Source: an uncultured Lachnospiraceae bacterium
Lineage (GTDB): Bacteria > Bacillota > Clostridia > Lachnospirales > Lachnospiraceae
NCBI GenBank assembly: GCA_910588965.1
Contig: CAJUSO010000023.1
Location: 1-53,128, forward strand
Reading direction: 5' to 3'
Length of the DNA stretch: 53,128 nucleotides
Each line of letters opens with the position of its first letter. The first letter of the stretch is position 1. The notes below the pieces were generated by a model that ran no database searches, was not told the origin of the DNA, and saw nothing but the letters and a program-made list of their open reading frames with translations. Of this stretch, positions 50,601 to 53,128 are shown one piece after another. The position numbers and the translations under genes are program-made.

Positions 50601-53128
50601 TGGGAAGACAAGCGGGGAATTTACCGTATACCAGGATGGTGAGACGGTAAGCAAGGAACTTTCTTTTGCGGATTGGCAGGCAAACCTGTCCGGATGGGAC
50701 CGTTTCTCTAACGTTTTTGCGGCGCCTGAAGTAAGGGACCAGATTGCCCATGTATTTACACATTTCCACAATGGGACCGTAGACAGGATGACGGTGGATA
50801 ACTATCAGTATGTATACAAGATTCCTGTAAACAGTGAAAAAGGATTAGAATCCATCCTCCTCCCAGAAGCGGGCGGGATTAAGATTGCGGCCATCACGGC
50901 AGTACGCAGCGACTTGTTAGCAAGCTCTTTCTATCATGATGGGGCAGCCAGTTTGGTGGAGCCGGTTACGAACTTGAAAGCCACAGAAGTAGAAGATGCC
51001 TTAAACATAGTACAGCTGACATGGGACGCACCAGCCGGAGTGGAAAGGGTACGGATTTACCGCGGCGAAACAGCTGATTTTGAAGCCAATGCACAATCTT
51101 GTGTCGGTACTTCTATCACTGGCGTAAACAGCTATCTCGATAAAATCAGCGGACGCGGCCGTTATTTCTACAAAGCAATCGGGGTGGATGCCGACGGAAA
51201 TGAAGCGCCGGTTTCAGAAGTAAGCAAGGGCATTACTACAGGATCTGTAAATATCGCATTACAGATTCCGAGGGAAAATGTGACAGCAATCCATGCTATG
51301 AATGATAGTGAAGCTTCATTCCGGGCAACCGATGGCGATGAAGCGACCAAATGGTGTGGGAAAGATACCACTGGGACAAAACAGCCAGTATGGCTGCAGG
51401 TGGATCTTGGCGAAACCGTATCTTATGATGTGAAAGGTTTTTCTGTCCACTCAGCAGGCGGTGAATCAGCAAGTTATATTGCAAAAGATTTCGTTATCCA
51501 GGGAAGCCAGGATGGTAGCCAGTGGACGGATGTAGTAAGCGTACAGGGCAATGAGCTCAGGGAACGCGATTTGCTTCTGGAAGACAGTGTAAGCTACCGT
51601 TACTATCGTCTGTGGTTAACGCAGGCAGTCCAGGACAATGCTGCAAGTTTTGAGTTAAGTAATAATACCGCCCGTATTTATGAATTTAAAATTTGGGGAC
51701 AGAAAGGTACCGTTAGTATGCCAGTAGTAAGGGATCTGGCGCTTACTGTTGCACCTTCTAAGGAAAACCCGAATGAAAGCATTTATGAAGCATCCTACAA
51801 GTATGTTCCGATGTCAGAGGAAGACAGTGACACCGATACGAAAATAGAATGGTTCAAGAAAGTTGGCGGTGAACTGATAGCCCTTGATCAGAAGGACAAA
51901 ATCATTACACTTGCGAATGAGGAAGCATTTGCCTGGGAATCTCTGACGGTACGGATCACGCCAGTGGCAGGTAATGGGGGAGAGGGAGAAGCCATTGAAA
52001 GTACGTTGATGTTAAGCAGCGGCGCCTCTCTTGATGCACTGAACAATATTGAAAACAGCATACTGGCCAACAAGCCGGTAACCACAAACTCACAGGTAAG
52101 CAGCAGTGAAAGCGGCGCACAGATGGTAGATGGAAGCTTTACTTCAAAATGGTGCGCACAGCCCATTAATGAACAGAATCCTGGAGAAGCCGTGGTTGAT
52201 ATGCAGGCAATCTATGAATTGAACAAAATCCAGCTATTCCACTGTACCTATGCATACGATAATAGTATCCCAGGGCATAACACATACGATAGCAGGAAAG
52301 AGCTGAATACACGCGCTTATCAGTTATATATCAGTAACGACGGGGAAGAGTGGACAGAAATTGCCAACTATGATAGCGATGATGGAGCCAATAAATCGGA
52401 ACATGACTGCGCACCGGGAACTGCCGTAGGAAGATATCTGAAACTTGTTGTGACCAAAGCGGTACAGACGGATGACCAGGGAAATTCTGTGGATCCTAAT
52501 TTTGCGCTCCGTATGCCTGAAATCAAAGCAGCCGGGACATTACGTTCGTTGCTTTCGGAAGGGGAAAAGGAAGATCCGGAGCTGGAACCTATGGTTTACG
52601 GCGTAAACGTAACCCCGTTAAACGCTGAAATGACCACGGGCAGTTCCTTGCAGTTCCATGCATTGGTAGAAGGGACTTATAATCCATCCCAAGACGTGGT
52701 ATGGAGTGTAGAAGGCGGGACAAAAGCAGGCACAGCCATCAATGGAAACGGCCTGTTAACGGTAGCGGCTGATGAGCAGGCAGAAGAATTGACGGTACGT
52801 GCGGTATCTGTACAGGATAATGAAAAATCGGATACGGTTACTGTAAAATTAACGCCGGAACTTGTAGCAGACTACTCAAAGGTAGACGCTGCAATTGAAA
52901 AGGCAAACGCAATCGACAGGACGAAATATACAGAACAAAGCTTAGCGAAATTAGACGAAGCCGTCAATGCAGTAGTAAGGGGATTGGATAGTACCAAGCA
53001 GGATGAAATCAATGCAATGGCAAAGGCGATTGAAGACGCGTTTGCGGCATTGGAAGAAAAACAGCCGGAGAAAGCAGACTACTCAAAAGTAGATGAGGCA
53101 ATTGGAAAGGCACAAGCGGTTGACAGGA
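47647..53128 (+). CDS. Secreted multidomain alpha-mannosidase (GH38), 3' end beyond the window
   Basis: The first 1827 residues are visible, in one open frame. A signal peptide (about 1-33, ending VQA) leads into a GH38 domain with the metal ligands His45 and Asp47 in NAHIDTAWQWP, the nucleophile-type Asp158 in YVPDTFGFSGQFPQ, Asp257/His258 in FGGGDHGGGV, and LINQFHDVLPGSAL near 370. Beyond the GH38 core (to about 900) come a beta domain, an FN3-like domain (about 1106-1195), two F5/8 type C domains (about 1200-1356 and 1473-1633), a Big-2 domain (about 1648-1736) and FIVAR repeats from 1738. It probably trims alpha-mannose from host or fungal glycans at the cell surface. AAGGAGG and AAGGAA precede the ATG. 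No stop codon is reached, so any wall anchor lies outside. Confidence 0.93.
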   Translation, partial: MKYRKKKKVLAAALAAVMAIGAAAPINVQAAAYDGHTMYMVANAHIDTAWQWPYEDTARDILKDTVGREINALKEDPSRRFTMSASKHYEWVKEYYPEMYEDVKKFMANGQWDNPGGQVVEPDLNIPSGESLVRQSLEGQHFFEKEFGKTSTVGYVPDTFGFSGQFPQILEKSGMTSFVTTKLNWQNDGYNGALERKSDVYLWNGIDGKSQILSYAPYRDYQSDYSDDVIKQALARNKQQGSETKVKVALGMFGGGDHGGGVDGNGFNKYVNKTVDGAEVKIATISEFFNDLKKEDLTNVREVDGEMYFENHRGTYTSWGQVKKYNRKNEILAEKAEKAAAVGNWLNAMPDADAANLSKAWDRILINQFHDVLPGSALPYAYMDTYNDQELAERLMENALGSGMDSMAYVADTQVEGTPVLVFNALSWDRDGMVEAEVKFEESIPANLAVYDGSEKLLTAVLKRDDENKTAKIRFYAKDIPAVGYKVFSVGADKGGNVASSLSISNTGNDIVMENENLKVEIDKGTGNIRQIYNKKDGNRKVFVDGTGSELHVLKDTGGRNYPAWDLIRSEMNAAPIGIINEAQSVKVVEENAQRVTVRVTKKWMDSVFIQDVILDANSDKVDVDMQVDWKENQQMLKVAFPIAADADMASYEMAYGSLERPTTRDTELDARKFEVSGHKWADITDNAGSHGVSILNDCKYGWDALKQDDGGTRLRLSVLRSPMGAPQGCAGWEPRAYYIERTHHELSYSIYPHKSDWKAADTVHKGYEFNYGVDAKQVLKHEGKLGGNHSFASAKSDGNNVQLSVIKTPTDDAGAKNKLVLRTYESEGKDGSRVTLTLPGRVTSAKEVNLLEHNDSKLNKNIEINGNTVSYTVDKYEITTVEVALDGSGFEQAELLSKPADLSKFYNVDGTSPDANRKEGDFDGKGNTIPEALWESTITYNGAEFQMGPGAGSEKNFVKAAGQRIRLPEGKYDAIYILGTAAGDGKTSGEFTVYQDGETVSKELSFADWQANLSGWDRFSNVFAAPEVRDQIAHVFTHFHNGTVDRMTVDNYQYVYKIPVNSEKGLESILLPEAGGIKIAAITAVRSDLLASSFYHDGAASLVEPVTNLKATEVEDALNIVQLTWDAPAGVERVRIYRGETADFEANAQSCVGTSITGVNSYLDKISGRGRYFYKAIGVDADGNEAPVSEVSKGITTGSVNIALQIPRENVTAIHAMNDSEASFRATDGDEATKWCGKDTTGTKQPVWLQVDLGETVSYDVKGFSVHSAGGESASYIAKDFVIQGSQDGSQWTDVVSVQGNELRERDLLLEDSVSYRYYRLWLTQAVQDNAASFELSNNTARIYEFKIWGQKGTVSMPVVRDLALTVAPSKENPNESIYEASYKYVPMSEEDSDTDTKIEWFKKVGGELIALDQKDKIITLANEEAFAWESLTVRITPVAGNGGEGEAIESTLMLSSGASLDALNNIENSILANKPVTTNSQVSSSESGAQMVDGSFTSKWCAQPINEQNPGEAVVDMQAIYELNKIQLFHCTYAYDNSIPGHNTYDSRKELNTRAYQLYISNDGEEWTEIANYDSDDGANKSEHDCAPGTAVGRYLKLVVTKAVQTDDQGNSVDPNFALRMPEIKAAGTLRSLLSEGEKEDPELEPMVYGVNVTPLNAEMTTGSSLQFHALVEGTYNPSQDVVWSVEGGTKAGTAINGNGLLTVAADEQAEELTVRAVSVQDNEKSDTVTVKLTPELVADYSKVDAAIEKANAIDRTKYTEQSLAKLDEAVNAVVRGLDSTKQDEINAMAKAIEDAFAALEEKQPEKADYSKVDEAIGKAQAVDR

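Overview
The window looks like the chromosome of a spore-forming, Gram-positive anaerobe of the Clostridia, most likely Lachnospiraceae. That placement is an inference, not a database result. It rests on the spore genes (a LysM-GH18 hydrolase and a SipL-like DUF3794-LysM protein), AGGAGG-type ribosome binding sites, TTGACA/TATAAT promoters with 17-base spacers, an ECF transporter core, BspA-type leucine-rich-repeat surface proteins, and the basic FN3-like tails typical of gut Lachnospiraceae surface proteins.

Layout. 1-193: the end of a tRNA-Val gene, a tRNA-Leu gene and a terminator. 210-1766: a Dabb protein and a convergent LysM-GH18 hydrolase. 1939-8325: a housekeeping run of uppP, pth, mfd and a PrsA-like lipoprotein. 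8326-8862: a repeat-rich gap with a seven-copy array of 34-35 base hairpins. 8863-10840: an ApbE, NusG-domain-II and Gx-transporter cassette for extracytoplasmic flavin/redox work. 10862-15116: tex, two small exported or membrane proteins and an ArsR-type metal sensor. 15180-15347: a tandem 74-base repeat. 15429-18558: a B12-binding radical SAM protein, endonuclease III and a DEDDh exonuclease. 18555-21155: a membrane-anchored protein of unknown function, a 34-residue membrane peptide and a VanW protein. 21287-29357: an AIR-synthase-like protein, an Lrp regulator with an aminotransferase, trmL, then the tightly overlapped ecfA1-ecfA2-ecfT-truA-MATE group. 29428-32897: a modular cell-wall amidase, RidA, a four-copy 29-base repeat and deoB. 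33041-37413: an XRE regulator divergent from a heterodimeric ABC exporter. 37558-39538: veg and a SipL-like gene. 39864-53128: two tandem BspA-like surface proteins and a large secreted GH38 alpha-mannosidase that runs off the end.

How the genes fit together. The first half is mostly information-processing and envelope housekeeping. The last 13 kb is a cell-surface and host-glycan region: two LRR adhesin-like proteins and a multidomain mannosidase with F5/8 type C, Ig-like and FIVAR modules. The amidase at 29428 shares its Cys-pair, MBG-like and FN3-like module with both LRR proteins, which suggests a common way of sitting in the envelope.

The signals most worth a second look are three unrelated intergenic repeat arrays (8510-8750, 15180-15347, 31562-31677), a perfect inverted repeat inside the XRE promoter (33677-33694), the orphan zinc-site ArsR protein, the shared surface module, and the secreted GH38 enzyme. 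I found no CRISPR array, prophage, insertion sequence, rRNA gene or replication origin. All assignments come from reading the sequence; no searches were run.
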